A stretch of 36,673 nt of DNA from a virus (IMGVR_UViG_3300017960_000033:1-36673); one strand, 5' to 3'. Shown: positions 1 to 5,920, counted from the stretch's first letter. The notes: a model not told the origin generated them from the sequence alone. Made by a program: numbers and translations.

Positions 1-26
1 ATAGCCTTTTACCGGGGATCCGTCAA
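1..26 (-). promoter_or_regulatory. sigma70-type promoter, truncated by the window edge
   Basis: On the minus strand a -35 TTGACG (21-26) is followed by a 17-bp spacer and then TAT at the window edge. The spacer ends in AAAAGGC like the promoter at 5848 (AAAGGC at 2448), so the missing bases are probably ACT. It would drive genes lying left of the window. Confidence 0.75.
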
Positions 27-48
27 GAGAAATCGGCCGATCTGGATC

Positions 49-92
49 AAAAAAAGGACCGGCCCTAGAGCCCGATATCGGGCTTTAGAGCC
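49..92 (-). terminator. Hairpin plus T-tract terminator upstream of a promoter
   Basis: The minus strand forms a stem around the 16-bp palindrome AGCCCGATATCGGGCT (69-84), extended by GGCTCTA pairing with TAGGGCC. A short GC stretch and seven Ts (49-55) follow. The copy at 2501-2542 carries a change that keeps pairing through G-U, which favours an RNA-level role. It probably stops read-through into the promoter just downstream; the palindrome could also be an operator. Confidence 0.6.
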
Positions 93-194
93 GGAATCCC
101 CTCAGAGCTCCATATGAGCCCTCAGAGCGACGATCTCCCGCCGGCCTTACGAGGACCCTCGGAGCGCCCTCGGCGCCCGGGAGCGGTCGAGGAC

Positions 195-212
195 GGCGCG
201 CTCTCGCGCGCC
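195..212 (-). terminator. GC hairpin after the small membrane gene
   Basis: A perfect 7-bp stem, GGCGCGC and its complement, closes a TCTC loop 13 bases past the stop of the gene at 226-333. There is no T-tract, so termination is inferred from position and stem strength. Confidence 0.5.
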
Positions 213-225
213 CTAGCCGCCGGTC

Positions 226-333
226 TTACGGGACGACGGCGACGATCTTCGGGAGCGCGGTCACGAGCTCGCGGAGAAAGAAAGCCGCCGCGAGGAACGT
301 CGCGATCCAGAGCAGAGCGTAGAGTCGTTTCAT
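226..333 (-). CDS. Small single-pass membrane protein (35 aa)
   Basis: A 35-residue peptide starts at an ATG preceded by AAAGGGGAG, the leader type shared by its neighbours. After MKRLY it has one hydrophobic segment (about residues 6-20), then a short mixed tail ending VAVVP. It is probably an inner-membrane or secreted mini-protein. It is the last gene of the leftmost operon before a GC hairpin. No family is recognised; a role in lysis timing or superinfection exclusion would be a guess. Confidence 0.55.
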   Translation of the reverse strand: MKRLYALLWIATFLAAAFFLRELVTALPKIVAVVP

Positions 334-613
334 TTCGGGCTCCCCTTTGTGAGTCGGCGGGACGGATCCCGAGTCAGCCGTTCGCCGGCGATCGCTCGTC
401 ACGGTCCCCGGCGTCCTCGCTTCGCGACCCGCCCCTCGGCCGGCGTCGAGCTCGGAGCTCCGGACCGCCTGATCCCGACCCCGAGCTCTCCCGCCGGCCT
501 TTCCCTCGGACGTCGCCGTCGATCGTCGGCGATCTCGGCGCGAGAGAGAACTCCGCGATCCCTGAGCGTCGCGTACGACCGACGCCGATCATACTACGAC
601 GTCGTCGTCGATC
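334..613 (-). other. Mostly non-coding gap with one doubtful reading frame
   Basis: An ATG frame (374-592, 72 codons) is open on the minus strand. It is very rich in Arg, Gly and Ser, has no clear Shine-Dalgarno sequence, and only its first third has the ATC/GAC/GCG codon style of its neighbours. A TATGAT sequence overlapping its start could be a -10 box, but no good -35 is seen. I do not call a gene here. Confidence 0.3.
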
Positions 614-1069
614 CTATTCGATAGGCGAGAGGTCGACGACGGAGAATAGAACTCCGTATTGCCACTCCCCCGTCTCGAAGTCGTTCCGCGCGAAAGGTCC
701 GACGTTGACGCCGAAGTACTCGGCCCAATGGACCCCCACTCCGAACTCTTTCAGATTCCCGACGTCGTAGGTCAGAGCGACGAGCCATCCCCCGGGACCG
801 TCTTTCTCGTTCGGATTGACCTCGATCCCGACTTCGAGCGTGACGGACTCGTAGCTGATCGGCGCGAGGTTGACGTACTGCGTCCATTCCTCGCGTTCCT
901 CGTTCCACATGAAACCCGCGTGAACCGGGATCGACGCTTTCCAGTCGTCGACCGGCCCCTCGACCTCGGCGATCGAGGTCGTCTCCGGGACGGCCGGCTC
1001 CGCGTACGCGACGGAGACCGGGACGAACGCGAGCAGGATCAGGACGAGGATCACTCCGAGAGCTCTCAC
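614..1069 (-). CDS. Secreted or periplasmic protein with signal peptide
   Basis: The 151-residue protein starts at GTG behind a strong GGGGGAGAGA ribosome site. Residues 1-23 form a classical signal peptide: Arg at position 2, a leucine/valine-rich core, and cleavage probable after AYA. The mature part is acidic and beta-rich, with aromatic stretches (WTQYVNLAPISYESVTLEVG; near the end WQYGVLFSVVDLSP) that resemble beta strands of small outer-membrane barrel or lipocalin-like proteins, though this is only a resemblance. No enzyme motif is visible. It follows the gene at 1082 by 12 bases and probably shares its transcript. A phage-encoded envelope-modifying protein is a fair guess. Confidence 0.7.
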   Translation of the reverse strand: MRALGVILVLILLAFVPVSVAYAEPAVPETTSIAEVEGPVDDWKASIPVHAGFMWNEEREEWTQYVNLAPISYESVTLEVGIEVNPNEKDGPGGWLVALTYDVGNLKEFGVGVHWAEYFGVNVGPFARNDFETGEWQYGVLFSVVDLSPIE

Positions 1070-1081
1070 TCTCTCCCCCTT

Positions 1082-1336
1082 TCAGCGCCAGCCGCGAGCC
1101 CCGCGTTCCGCGTTCTCCCGGAGCTCAGTCCAGACTTTCGACGCGCGCGCTCGCGCGACGGCTACAGTCGCGGCCGCGAGCTCGCGGACGATCTTCCCGG
1201 CGATCCCGCCGGCGAGTCCGATCAGCGCGCGGACCTCGCGAGCGTCGGACCTCAATACGAAACGGCTATACACGTCGAGCCCCCCTTCCGTCAAGAGCGG
1301 ATCCGACCGCCGGATCCTCGACGGGTCCAGATGCAA
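1082..1336 (-). CDS. Hypothetical small protein (about 84-95 aa)
   Basis: The frame encodes a charged, helical protein with a hydrophobic middle (ALIGLAGGIAGKIV) and an Arg/Ala-rich C-terminus ending ERGARGWR. Its start is uncertain: TTG at 1336 is the first usual codon, but the frame stays open upstream with protein-like sequence (RGRYDRDLARDLHLDPSRIR), so translation may begin a little earlier from an unusual codon. No family is recognised. It precedes the signal-peptide gene with a 12-base gap. The upstream DNA carries short CGGAGATCC direct repeats (about 1388-1420) and then repeat core B. Confidence 0.45.
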   Translation of the reverse strand: MHLDPSRIRRSDPLLTEGGLDVYSRFVLRSDAREVRALIGLAGGIAGKIVRELAAATVAVARARASKVWTELRENAERGARGWR

Positions 1337-1455
1337 GTCGCGAGCCAGATCGCGATCGTAACGGCCTCGATAGATCCCCGGAGAGCGACGGAGATCCGAC
1401 GGAGATCCCCGGAGATCCCCGGATCGGCCCGGATCCGGCCGATCGGCTGAGATCC

Positions 1456-1488
1456 GAGCTCCATACGAGCCCTCAGAGCGACGATCTC
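1456..1488 (-). repeat. 33-bp intergenic core repeat, copy B
   Basis: One of six copies of the core that begins GAGCTCCATA and ends CAGAGCGACGATCTC on the plus strand. It lies between the hairpin after the 1586 gene and the next gene to the left. It shares extra left-flank bases (GATCGG-YGAGATCC) with the copy at 7959. No sigma70-like promoter is seen here, so the core itself may be the regulatory element. Confidence 0.8.
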
Positions 1489-1538
1489 GACCGCGGCCGA
1501 CCCCTGAGACCCGGAGATCCCCGGGTCCCGTACGCGAA

Positions 1539-1564
1539 GACGGCCGGCGTCGCCGCCGGCCGTC
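1539..1564 (-). terminator. Strong GC hairpin terminator
   Basis: A perfect 10-bp stem (GACGGCCGGC with its complement) closes a 6-base loop GTCGCC (plus strand), 22 bases past the stop of the 1586 gene. The same loop is used by the hairpin at 36165-36192. There is no T-tract. Confidence 0.55.
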
Positions 1565-1585
1565 CCCGTCCTGATCCCGCTCCGA

Positions 1586-2068
1586 CTAGCTCTCGAAGCC
1601 GGTCGTCCCCTCGACCTCTTCCCGCCGCGCGAACTTGAGCGAGTCGAAGGCGCTCTTGATCTTCGACGTATCGAGCGTGAGATCCCCGTCGAGGTTCGCG
1701 TCGATCGCTTCCTTCACTCCCTCGCCGCCGTAGAGCGCGACGAGCGCGAGCGTTTCGAGCCATTCGAGCGCCGGAAGGTCGAGCTCGACGGTGACGCGGA
1801 CCTTCGCGCAGGACTTCGAGATCGTCTCCGCGACGACCGCGGTCGTCTTCCCGTCGTTCCATTCGACGAGCGCCGAGGACCCCTTCCGATCGACGACCGT
1901 TCCGCGCGCTTCCCAGCGATCGCCGGCGAAGATATCGAGGACGTCTCCGACCTCGACCGGCGACCCGTTCCGATCCCAAACGTACCGCTTCCGGGTGATC
2001 TCTTCGACGAACTCAGCCGTCCGCTCTTCCGTCGTCTTCGCCTCGATCTCGCGTCGTCTCGCCTTCAT
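1586..2068 (-). CDS. Hypothetical protein with SH3-like beta domain
   Basis: The 160-residue protein has a charged helical N-terminus (1-28), then a compact beta-rich module (about 30-92) beginning WDRNGSPVEVGD and continuing GTVVDRKGSSALVEWNDG, which resembles KOW/SH3-type barrels. A C-terminal helical part (95-160) follows. The DRNG-x-GD-GTV-W-DDG pattern recurs in the proteins at 4511-5167 (twice) and 36215-36673. The ATG at 2068 sits 8 bases after AAAGGGGAG. It is the second gene of the operon from the promoter at 2448. No function is assigned; the family may bind nucleic acid or protein. Confidence 0.75.
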   Translation of the reverse strand: MKARRREIEAKTTEERTAEFVEEITRKRYVWDRNGSPVEVGDVLDIFAGDRWEARGTVVDRKGSSALVEWNDGKTTAVVAETISKSCAKVRVTVELDLPALEWLETLALVALYGGEGVKEAIDANLDGDLTLDTSKIKSAFDSLKFARREEVEGTTGFES

Positions 2069-2113
2069 CGTCTGCTCCCCTTTCTGGCCGGCGGCGCCGA
2101 AGCGCCGCCGGCC
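2066..2113 (-). promoter_or_regulatory. Hairpin plus Shine-Dalgarno leader cassette
   Basis: On the minus strand a perfect 12-bp stem with a UUCG tetraloop (2086-2113) ends next to AGAAAGGGGAGCAGACGATG. The same leader precedes the genes starting at 4455, 5167 and 5787. Lying between two genes of one operon, the hairpin could act as a 5' mRNA stabiliser after processing, a partial terminator, or both. Confidence 0.65.
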
Positions 2114-2122
2114 GTGAACGTG

Positions 2123-2362
2123 TTAGCTCAGGAAGACCCGCTCGGTCGTGAGCGAGCCGTCGTCGTGACGATCGTCGCGCTCGACCCAGCGCGTGATCTC
2201 GACGCCGTCGGTCAGATCGACGACGATCCCGACGGTGAGCGAAGCGATCGGCGACTCGTCGCCGTAGAAAGTCGTCGTCGTCATACCGTCGACGCGACCG
2301 TGACCGAACTCAGAGCGGACCGTCCGCTCGCCTCTCAGGAACTCGGAAGTCGTGGCGCTCAT
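2123..2362 (-). CDS. Hypothetical small protein (79 aa)
   Basis: First gene after the promoter at 2448. The ATG at 2362 is preceded by GGAAAGGGGAG and, just upstream, by a small hairpin of two GGCC arms around a GAGA (GNRA) loop at 2380-2391. The protein is polar and acidic with beta-like patches (TTTTFYGDESPIASLTVGIV). There are no cysteines, membrane segments or known motifs. The reading frame continues upstream of 2362, but that part overlaps the leader and has atypical composition, so 2362 is the natural start. Confidence 0.7.
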   Translation of the reverse strand: MSATTSEFLRGERTVRSEFGHGRVDGMTTTTFYGDESPIASLTVGIVVDLTDGVEITRWVERDDRHDDGSLTTERVFLS

Positions 2363-2447
2363 TCTCGGCTCCCCTTTCCGGCCTCTCGGCCTGACCTCGG
2401 TTTCCCCGCCGCCCGTCCCGTCCCCTCGCTCACTCGACCACAATCAA

Positions 2448-2476
2448 AGTATAGCCTTTCAACCGATCTCCGTCAA
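2448..2476 (-). promoter_or_regulatory. Sigma70-type promoter
   Basis: Minus strand: -35 TTGACG (2471-2476), 17-bp spacer, -10 TATACT (2448-2453). Transcription should start near 2441 and give an 80-base leader before the 2362 gene. The -10 region and the first transcribed bases (TATACTTTG, TGTGG) match the promoter at 5848. Confidence 0.9.
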
Positions 2477-2613
2477 GAGAAATCGACCGAAATCGACCAG
2501 AAAAAGGACCGGCCCTAGAGCCCGATATCGAGCCTTAGAGCCGGAATCCCCTCAGAGCTCCATACGAGCCCTCAGAGCGACGATCTCCCGCCGGCCTTAC
2601 GAGGACCCTCGGA
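2451..2613 (-). repeat. Interoperonic repeat, copy C
   Basis: This is the second full copy of the 163-bp unit at 1-163, with the same internal spacing. It holds the promoter, the hairpin with T-tract and the 33-bp core (2555-2587). Similarity to the 36058 copy extends right to about 2673, with the motif GGACCCCTCAG lying 89 bases from the core start in both. Confidence 0.85.
2501..2542 (-). terminator. Hairpin plus T-tract terminator
   Basis: Equivalent to the structure at 49-92: on the minus strand GGCTCTA pairs with TAGGGCC around GCTCGATATCGGGC, followed by five Ts. It lies 24 bases upstream of the -35 box, so it probably insulates the promoter from the operon to the right. Confidence 0.6.
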
Positions 2614-2664
2614 CGGACCTCGACGGCCACGAGCGCCGGCGACGGACCCCTCAGAGACGCAGAT

Positions 2665-2694
2665 CGGCCGCCGTCCCCGAAGGTCCGGCGGCCG
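2665..2694 (-). terminator. GC hairpin with UUCG loop after the 2727 gene
   Basis: Arms CGGCCGCC (2665-2672) and GGCGGCCG (2687-2694) pair. The inside can extend to a CC-UUCG-GG tip on the minus strand. It starts 33 bases past the stop of the last gene of the 5848 operon. Confidence 0.55.
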
Positions 2695-2726
2695 TCCGCG
2701 AGCTCGCGCCCGGAGCGAGCCCCGTC

Positions 2727-2975
2727 TCAGATCCTCGCGAGGATCTCTTCCTCTTCGACCTCGTCGATCTTCGCGTCCTTCCCGAGCGGCGCTCCACAGA
2801 TCGCGCAAGGGATCCGGCCGACGACCGGGACGTCGTAGTAGTCGAGCGTCTCGCGATCGCCGTCCGTCTTCCAGATCCACGACTTCGCCCACGTCCCCGA
2901 GTCGACCAGTACGGCCGCGGCGATACACTCCGGATGAGCGACCTCGCCGGTCTCTTCGTTCCGATAGAAAGCCAT
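2727..2975 (-). CDS. Zinc-ribbon-like small protein (82 aa)
   Basis: Starts at an ATG behind AGAGAGGGGAGCAG. The sequence shows HPEC (H14, C17) and later PCAIC (C57, C60), a spacing that could bind one zinc ion, plus a Trp/Tyr-rich centre and an acidic C-terminus (DEVEEEEILARI). Small zinc-ribbon proteins are common in phage accessory operons and often bind nucleic acid or host proteins; the target here is unknown. It is the last gene of the operon from the promoter at 5848. Confidence 0.75.
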   Translation of the reverse strand: MAFYRNEETGEVAHPECIAAAVLVDSGTWAKSWIWKTDGDRETLDYYDVPVVGRIPCAICGAPLGKDAKIDEVEEEEILARI

Positions 2976-3009
2976 TCTCTGCTCCCCTCTCTGGCGCCCT
3001 CGGCGCCGG

Positions 3010-3414
3010 CTAGTCGAAGAGCGTCGGCGTCCGGGCCGCCGCCGCCTCTTCGCGTTCCCGTTCCTCGCGTCTCGCGATCTCGCGCGCGAGCCGAGCGTCG
3101 TTCGCGACGAGCGTCTCGTAGTCCTCGCCGGTCGTCCACGACCGGACGAGTAGACAAGCGCGCGAGTAGATCTCATCGTTCAAGAGGCGCCACTCGAAGA
3201 GCCGCGTTCGCCGCGACGTCCCCGGGTGTCCCTCGTCCCGGACGAGCGGCCGACGGTCGATCGTCAGACCGCGCGCGCCGAGAGCGTCGTCCATTCGATT
3301 CCGGCACGAGTAGCCGTCGTATCCGAAATGCTCGACGTTCGACCAGAGCGGATAGCGCTCGACGAGGACCTTCAAGAGCCGGCCGGCCTGAGTATTCTCG
3401 CGGAGCGTTCTCAT
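3010..3414 (-). CDS. Putative winged-helix/HTH protein (134 aa)
   Basis: The N-terminal half (about residues 5-55: NTQAGRLLKVLVERYP through YSCRNRMDDALGARG) has the helix-turn-helix pattern of small DNA-binding domains. The C-terminus is a long charged helix rich in Arg and Glu (REIARREEREREEAAAA) ending TPTLFD. Its ATG overlaps the stop of the 3411 gene as ATGA, so the two are translationally coupled; the partner is ribbon-helix-helix-like. A DNA-binding regulator pair is plausible, but no family is identified. Confidence 0.7.
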   Translation of the reverse strand: MRTLRENTQAGRLLKVLVERYPLWSNVEHFGYDGYSCRNRMDDALGARGLTIDRRPLVRDEGHPGTSRRTRLFEWRLLNDEIYSRACLLVRSWTTGEDYETLVANDARLAREIARREEREREEAAAARTPTLFD

Positions 3415-3647
3415 CGTGAGCTCCCCTTTCTGGCGCCGCGGCGCCGGCTGTAGCCGGGAGCCCACTCGATCGTCTCGCCGGCGGCCAGATCAGCCTTGAG
3501 CCGGATAAGAGCCGTCCGGATCAGACGGTCCCCCGAGACGCCGCGCGCCCGAGCCTCGACCCCGATCCACGTCCGGAGCGAGGTCGGGAGCTTGAAGAGC
3601 CGGACGGCGTCGTTCGTTCGTCTGCGATTCCTCTTCGTCTTGATCAT
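3411..3647 (-). CDS. Ribbon-helix-helix-like protein (78 aa)
   Basis: After a basic N-terminus, FKLPTSLRTWIGVEARARGV followed by SGDRLIRTALIRLKADL has the strand-helix-helix pattern of Arc/CopG-type DNA-binding proteins. The last residues (about 64-78) are encoded by what elsewhere is a non-coding hairpin-leader cassette: the frame reads through a GGCGCC palindrome and the AAAGGGGAG site and stops in ATGA at the start of the next gene. This suggests loss of an earlier stop. The start at 3647 has AAAGGGGAG 8 bases upstream. Confidence 0.75.
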   Translation of the reverse strand: MIKTKRNRRRTNDAVRLFKLPTSLRTWIGVEARARGVSGDRLIRTALIRLKADLAAGETIEWAPGYSRRRGARKGSSR

Positions 3648-3664
3648 CGTTATCTCCCCTTTCT

Positions 3665-3691
3665 GGCGCCCGGGGTCGAGCCCCGGGCGCC
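3665..3691 (-). repeat. 27-bp perfect hairpin, copy 1 of 3
   Basis: An 11-bp stem GGCGCCCGGGG closes a 5-base loop, directly before the leader of the 3647 gene. Identical 27-mers occur at 4473-4499 and 5185-5211, each between two genes of the same operon and each followed by AGAAAGGGGAG on the minus strand. Confidence 0.85.
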
Positions 3692-3702
3692 GGCTAGATC
3701 TG

Positions 3703-4455
3703 CTATCGGACGTTGTCGGCGCCGAAGTCCTCGCCGCGATGCGGCGCGGCCGGCGCGCTCGGGTCGTAGCATCCGAGCGAGTCGGCGAGCTCGTCGTTCT
3801 CGGCCGGCGACGCTAGGACCGCGGCCTTGTAAGCGGCGATCACGGCGGCCTCGAAGCCGTCCGTCGTGAGCTCGCGGACCTGATCGGGAGTCCTCGCCTC
3901 GAAGAGCCTCGCCTCGACGTGACGGACCGGAATCCCCGGACCCTCGTTCCCGCCGGCGACGGCGCCGCGAAGGACCTCGGCGATCGCGTCCTGATAGTCG
4001 CCGTCGCCCTTCCACGGCGCGAGCTCGATCGGGATCCCCTCGGCCCACTCGTAGATCTCGATCAGCGTCGAGATCCGCGACTCCGGATCGAGCGAGTCCA
4101 CGTCGCCGCGATACTCGAAGACCCGTTGAGAGACCTCGCCGTACTCGAATCCCATTCCCGCCGGCGGGTCGACCCGGAACTCCGAGCTCCCGCCGTAGGG
4201 GACGTAGTCCTCTTCGATCGTGCATCCCTCGCGCCGGAGAGCGGCGCGGACGACCGCGATCGTGATCCGTCCCGGCTTCCCGGCGCGCTTCCTGAGCTCG
4301 GCCCCGAGACGCCGGATCTCGTAACGGTGAGCGACCACGACGGCCGACTCCCTCTTCCCCTGACGGAGAGCCTCGATCACTCCCCGCTCGTGGTCCCGGA
4401 CCTTCGCCCGGATCTGCTCGGTCGTCCTCGGCTTGATCTCGATTCCCTTCCTCAT
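3703..4455 (-). CDS. Hypothetical protein (250 aa)
   Basis: A clear gene with the standard leader (AAAGGGGAGCAGACG before ATG). Residues 10-60 are helical and charged (TTEQIRAKVRDHERGVIEAL). A mixed middle holds an acidic, aromatic stretch (EYGEVSQRVFEYRGDVDSLD, later IYEWAEGIPIELAPWKGDGD), and the C-terminal third is alanine-rich and helical. No catalytic motif, cysteine cluster or membrane segment is recognised. It lies between two hairpin-leader cassettes in the 5848 operon. Its function is unknown. Confidence 0.75.
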   Translation of the reverse strand: MRKGIEIKPRTTEQIRAKVRDHERGVIEALRQGKRESAVVVAHRYEIRRLGAELRKRAGKPGRITIAVVRAALRREGCTIEEDYVPYGGSSEFRVDPPAGMGFEYGEVSQRVFEYRGDVDSLDPESRISTLIEIYEWAEGIPIELAPWKGDGDYQDAIAEVLRGAVAGGNEGPGIPVRHVEARLFEARTPDQVRELTTDGFEAAVIAAYKAAVLASPAENDELADSLGCYDPSAPAAPHRGEDFGADNVR

Positions 4456-4472
4456 CGTCTGCTCCCCTTTCT

Positions 4473-4499
4473 GGCGCCCGGGGTCGAGCCCCGGGCGCC
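4473..4499 (-). repeat. 27-bp perfect hairpin, copy 2 of 3
   Basis: Identical to the hairpins at 3665 and 5185. It lies between the stop of the 4511 gene and the leader of the gene starting at 4455. Confidence 0.85.
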
Positions 4500-4510
4500 G
4501 GCTGAGTGTG

Positions 4511-5167
4511 CTAGTCCTCGTCCGTCTCGTCGACCGCTCCGAGAGCCTCGACGATCGCGCGGCCGATCGGACCCTTCCCGGTGAATCCGGCGCCCTTATT
4601 GAAGCGGATCCTCGGCCTCGCGGCGCCGACGATCGCGACGTCGAGGTAGCCGATCGACGCGTCGGCCTCGGTGACGTCGTCGTCGTCCCAATCGACCCGG
4701 ATCCAGTCGACCGTCGAGATCGTCACGGTCCCGAGCTCCCCTTCCTGCTCGACGCGGTCGCCGCCGTAGAGCTTCGTCCCGTTCCGATCGCAGACCCTCG
4801 ACTTCGCGGCCGGCATCTGAGACGGCGTCCCAGCGACGACGCCGGCGGGAGTCTCTTCCCCGTCGACCTCGACGTAGATCCGCGCGAAGTCGGAGATCTT
4901 CGCGGCGTCGAGCGTCCGATAGTAGCTCGTGTAGCCGTCGCGACCGTAGACCCGGACGCCGGCGTCGGAGATCTTCCGGACGCGGACCCGCTCGCGGCCG
5001 TTGTATCCGCGGATCGGGTCGGCGAGCGGCCCTTCGAGGATGAGCTCGTCGCCGACGTGGACCCGGACGCCCTCGGCGTCGTAGATCGCGTCGGTCGTCG
5101 TCTCGTCGAACGTGAACTCTAGTCCGCTCCGGCTCCCGCTCTCTCTGATCTCGTTCGTCGTCCTCAT
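4511..5167 (-). CDS. Two-module SH3-like hypothetical protein (218 aa)
   Basis: The protein carries two related beta-rich modules. Module 1 is about 29-103 (YDAEGVRVHVGDELI, then RVRVRKISDAGVRVYGRDG). Module 2 is about 126-180 (CDRNGTKLYGGDRV, then GTVTISTVDWIRVDWDDDD). Both fit the pattern D-x-G-x-V-x-V-GD...G-x-V...VxWxDG seen in the 1586-2068 and right-edge proteins, suggesting KOW/SH3-type barrels. A basic glycine-rich stretch and an acidic tail (DETDED) follow. The start at 5167 has the shared leader. It is the second gene of the 5848 operon. Binding of nucleic acid or a host protein is possible but unproven. Confidence 0.75.
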   Translation of the reverse strand: MRTTNEIRESGSRSGLEFTFDETTTDAIYDAEGVRVHVGDELILEGPLADPIRGYNGRERVRVRKISDAGVRVYGRDGYTSYYRTLDAAKISDFARIYVEVDGEETPAGVVAGTPSQMPAAKSRVCDRNGTKLYGGDRVEQEGELGTVTISTVDWIRVDWDDDDVTEADASIGYLDVAIVGAARPRIRFNKGAGFTGKGPIGRAIVEALGAVDETDED

Positions 5168-5184
5168 CGTCTGCTCCCCTTTCT

Positions 5185-5211
5185 GGCGCCCGGGGTCGAG
5201 CCCCGGGCGCC
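5185..5211 (-). repeat. 27-bp perfect hairpin, copy 3 of 3
   Basis: Identical to the hairpins at 3665 and 4473. It lies between the stop of the 5224 gene and the leader of the gene starting at 5167. Confidence 0.85.
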
Positions 5212-5223
5212 GGTCGAATCCTC

Positions 5224-5787
5224 TTAGAGCTCGAACCTCTCGCCGGTGATCACGTCTACGACCGTCTCGCCCGGACCGAACGCCGCGAGCATTTCGTAGC
5301 GCTCTTCGGCCTTCGCCTCTTCGCTCATCGTCGCGCGCGCCGCCTTGTAGCTCGCGATCGCTTCGTCGATCTCGCGCTCCCGCGCGAGCCTCTGCTCGCG
5401 CGTGACCTCGCGGCCGGCCGATTCGAGGACGTCGAACGGGACGACGTTCCCGCTCGCGTTCCAGCGCGTGACGCCGTCGACCGTCGTCGACTCGTGACGG
5501 AGCTTCGACTCGTAACGGATGCTCTCGACGTCGTCGGCGAACTCGCGGTAACTCGCGTAGCTCGCGGACCGAAGGACGAAGCGGATCCAGCCGTTCTCGT
5601 CGTCGATCTCGAACCAGATCGGGCGCTCGACCTGACCGCGGATCGTCTGATAGACCGGCGTCCGCTCGCGCTCGTGAGTCCGCTCGACCTTCGCGATCGC
5701 GACCTCGATATCGTTCCAGTCGTAACCGTGATCCTCGGCGATCTTCCGGGCCTCGTCCTTCCTGATCTCTCTTCCGAACTCTCTCAT
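5224..5787 (-). CDS. Hypothetical protein (187 aa), first gene of the 5848 operon
   Basis: A charged soluble protein: a helical N-terminus (REFGREIRKDEARKIAEDHG), a beta-rich centre with WFEIDDENGWIRFVLRS, and a long Arg/Glu/Ala helix (about 125-165). No cysteines or membrane segments are seen. The ATG at 5787 has the standard AAAGGGGAGCAGACG leader, with a small GGCC hairpin closed by a GCGA tetraloop (5805-5816) just upstream. It begins about 55 bases after the probable transcription start. No family is recognised; as the promoter-proximal gene it is expected to be well expressed. Confidence 0.75.
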   Translation of the reverse strand: MREFGREIRKDEARKIAEDHGYDWNDIEVAIAKVERTHERERTPVYQTIRGQVERPIWFEIDDENGWIRFVLRSASYASYREFADDVESIRYESKLRHESTTVDGVTRWNASGNVVPFDVLESAGREVTREQRLAREREIDEAIASYKAARATMSEEAKAEERYEMLAAFGPGETVVDVITGERFEL

Positions 5788-5847
5788 CGTCTGCTCCCCT
5801 TTGTGGCCTCGCGGCCGGCCGTCCTCGTTCACTCACTCCACAGACAA

Positions 5848-5876
5848 AGTATAGCCTTTTGGCTCGGGAGAGTCAA
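5848..5876 (-). promoter_or_regulatory. Sigma70-type promoter of the main accessory operon
   Basis: Minus strand: -35 TTGACT (5871-5876), 17-bp spacer, -10 TATACT (5848-5853), followed by TTTGTCTGTGG. It is near-identical in plan to the promoter at 2448. It should transcribe the genes from 5787 down to 2727. Confidence 0.9.
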
Positions 5877-5879
5877 GAG

Positions 5880-5920
5880 AAAAAGAGAGGCTTCTAAGGC
5901 GTGATATCGAGCGTTAGAGC
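5880..5920 (-). terminator. Terminator-like element upstream of the 5848 promoter
   Basis: A degenerate version of the hairpin unit at 49-92 and 2501-2542: GCTCTAACGC-TCGATATCACGC with partial pairing, then CTCTCTTTTTC on the minus strand. It follows the stop of the 5926 gene by a few bases. Stem pairing is weaker than in the other copies and the 33-bp core is absent here. Confidence 0.45.

Larger units (their letters stand above)
1..163 (-). repeat. Interoperonic repeat, copy A (promoter + terminator + conserved core)
   Basis: This block aligns without indels to 2451-2613. Reading leftward on the minus strand it holds a conserved 33-bp core (105-137), a hairpin with a T-tract (49-92) and a sigma70-type promoter (1-26). 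The same core recurs at 1456, 2555, 7959, 11064 and 36058. It lies between the stop of one operon and the promoter of the next, so I infer a punctuation and regulatory unit. It is non-coding as far as I can see. Confidence 0.85.

Noticed and set aside
374-592. Minus-strand 72-codon frame as a gene
   Set aside because: No ribosome site, Arg/Gly/Ser-rich after the first third, and the local codon style is lost; left as an uncertain gap.
1379-1425. CGGAGATCC short repeats as a CRISPR or iteron array
   Set aside because: Units are only about 9-11 bp, imperfect and few; simple slippage in GC-rich DNA is enough.
3665-3691. The 27-bp hairpins as insertion sequence ends or MITEs
   Set aside because: They lack target duplications and terminal genes, and always sit at the same place before a ribosome site.
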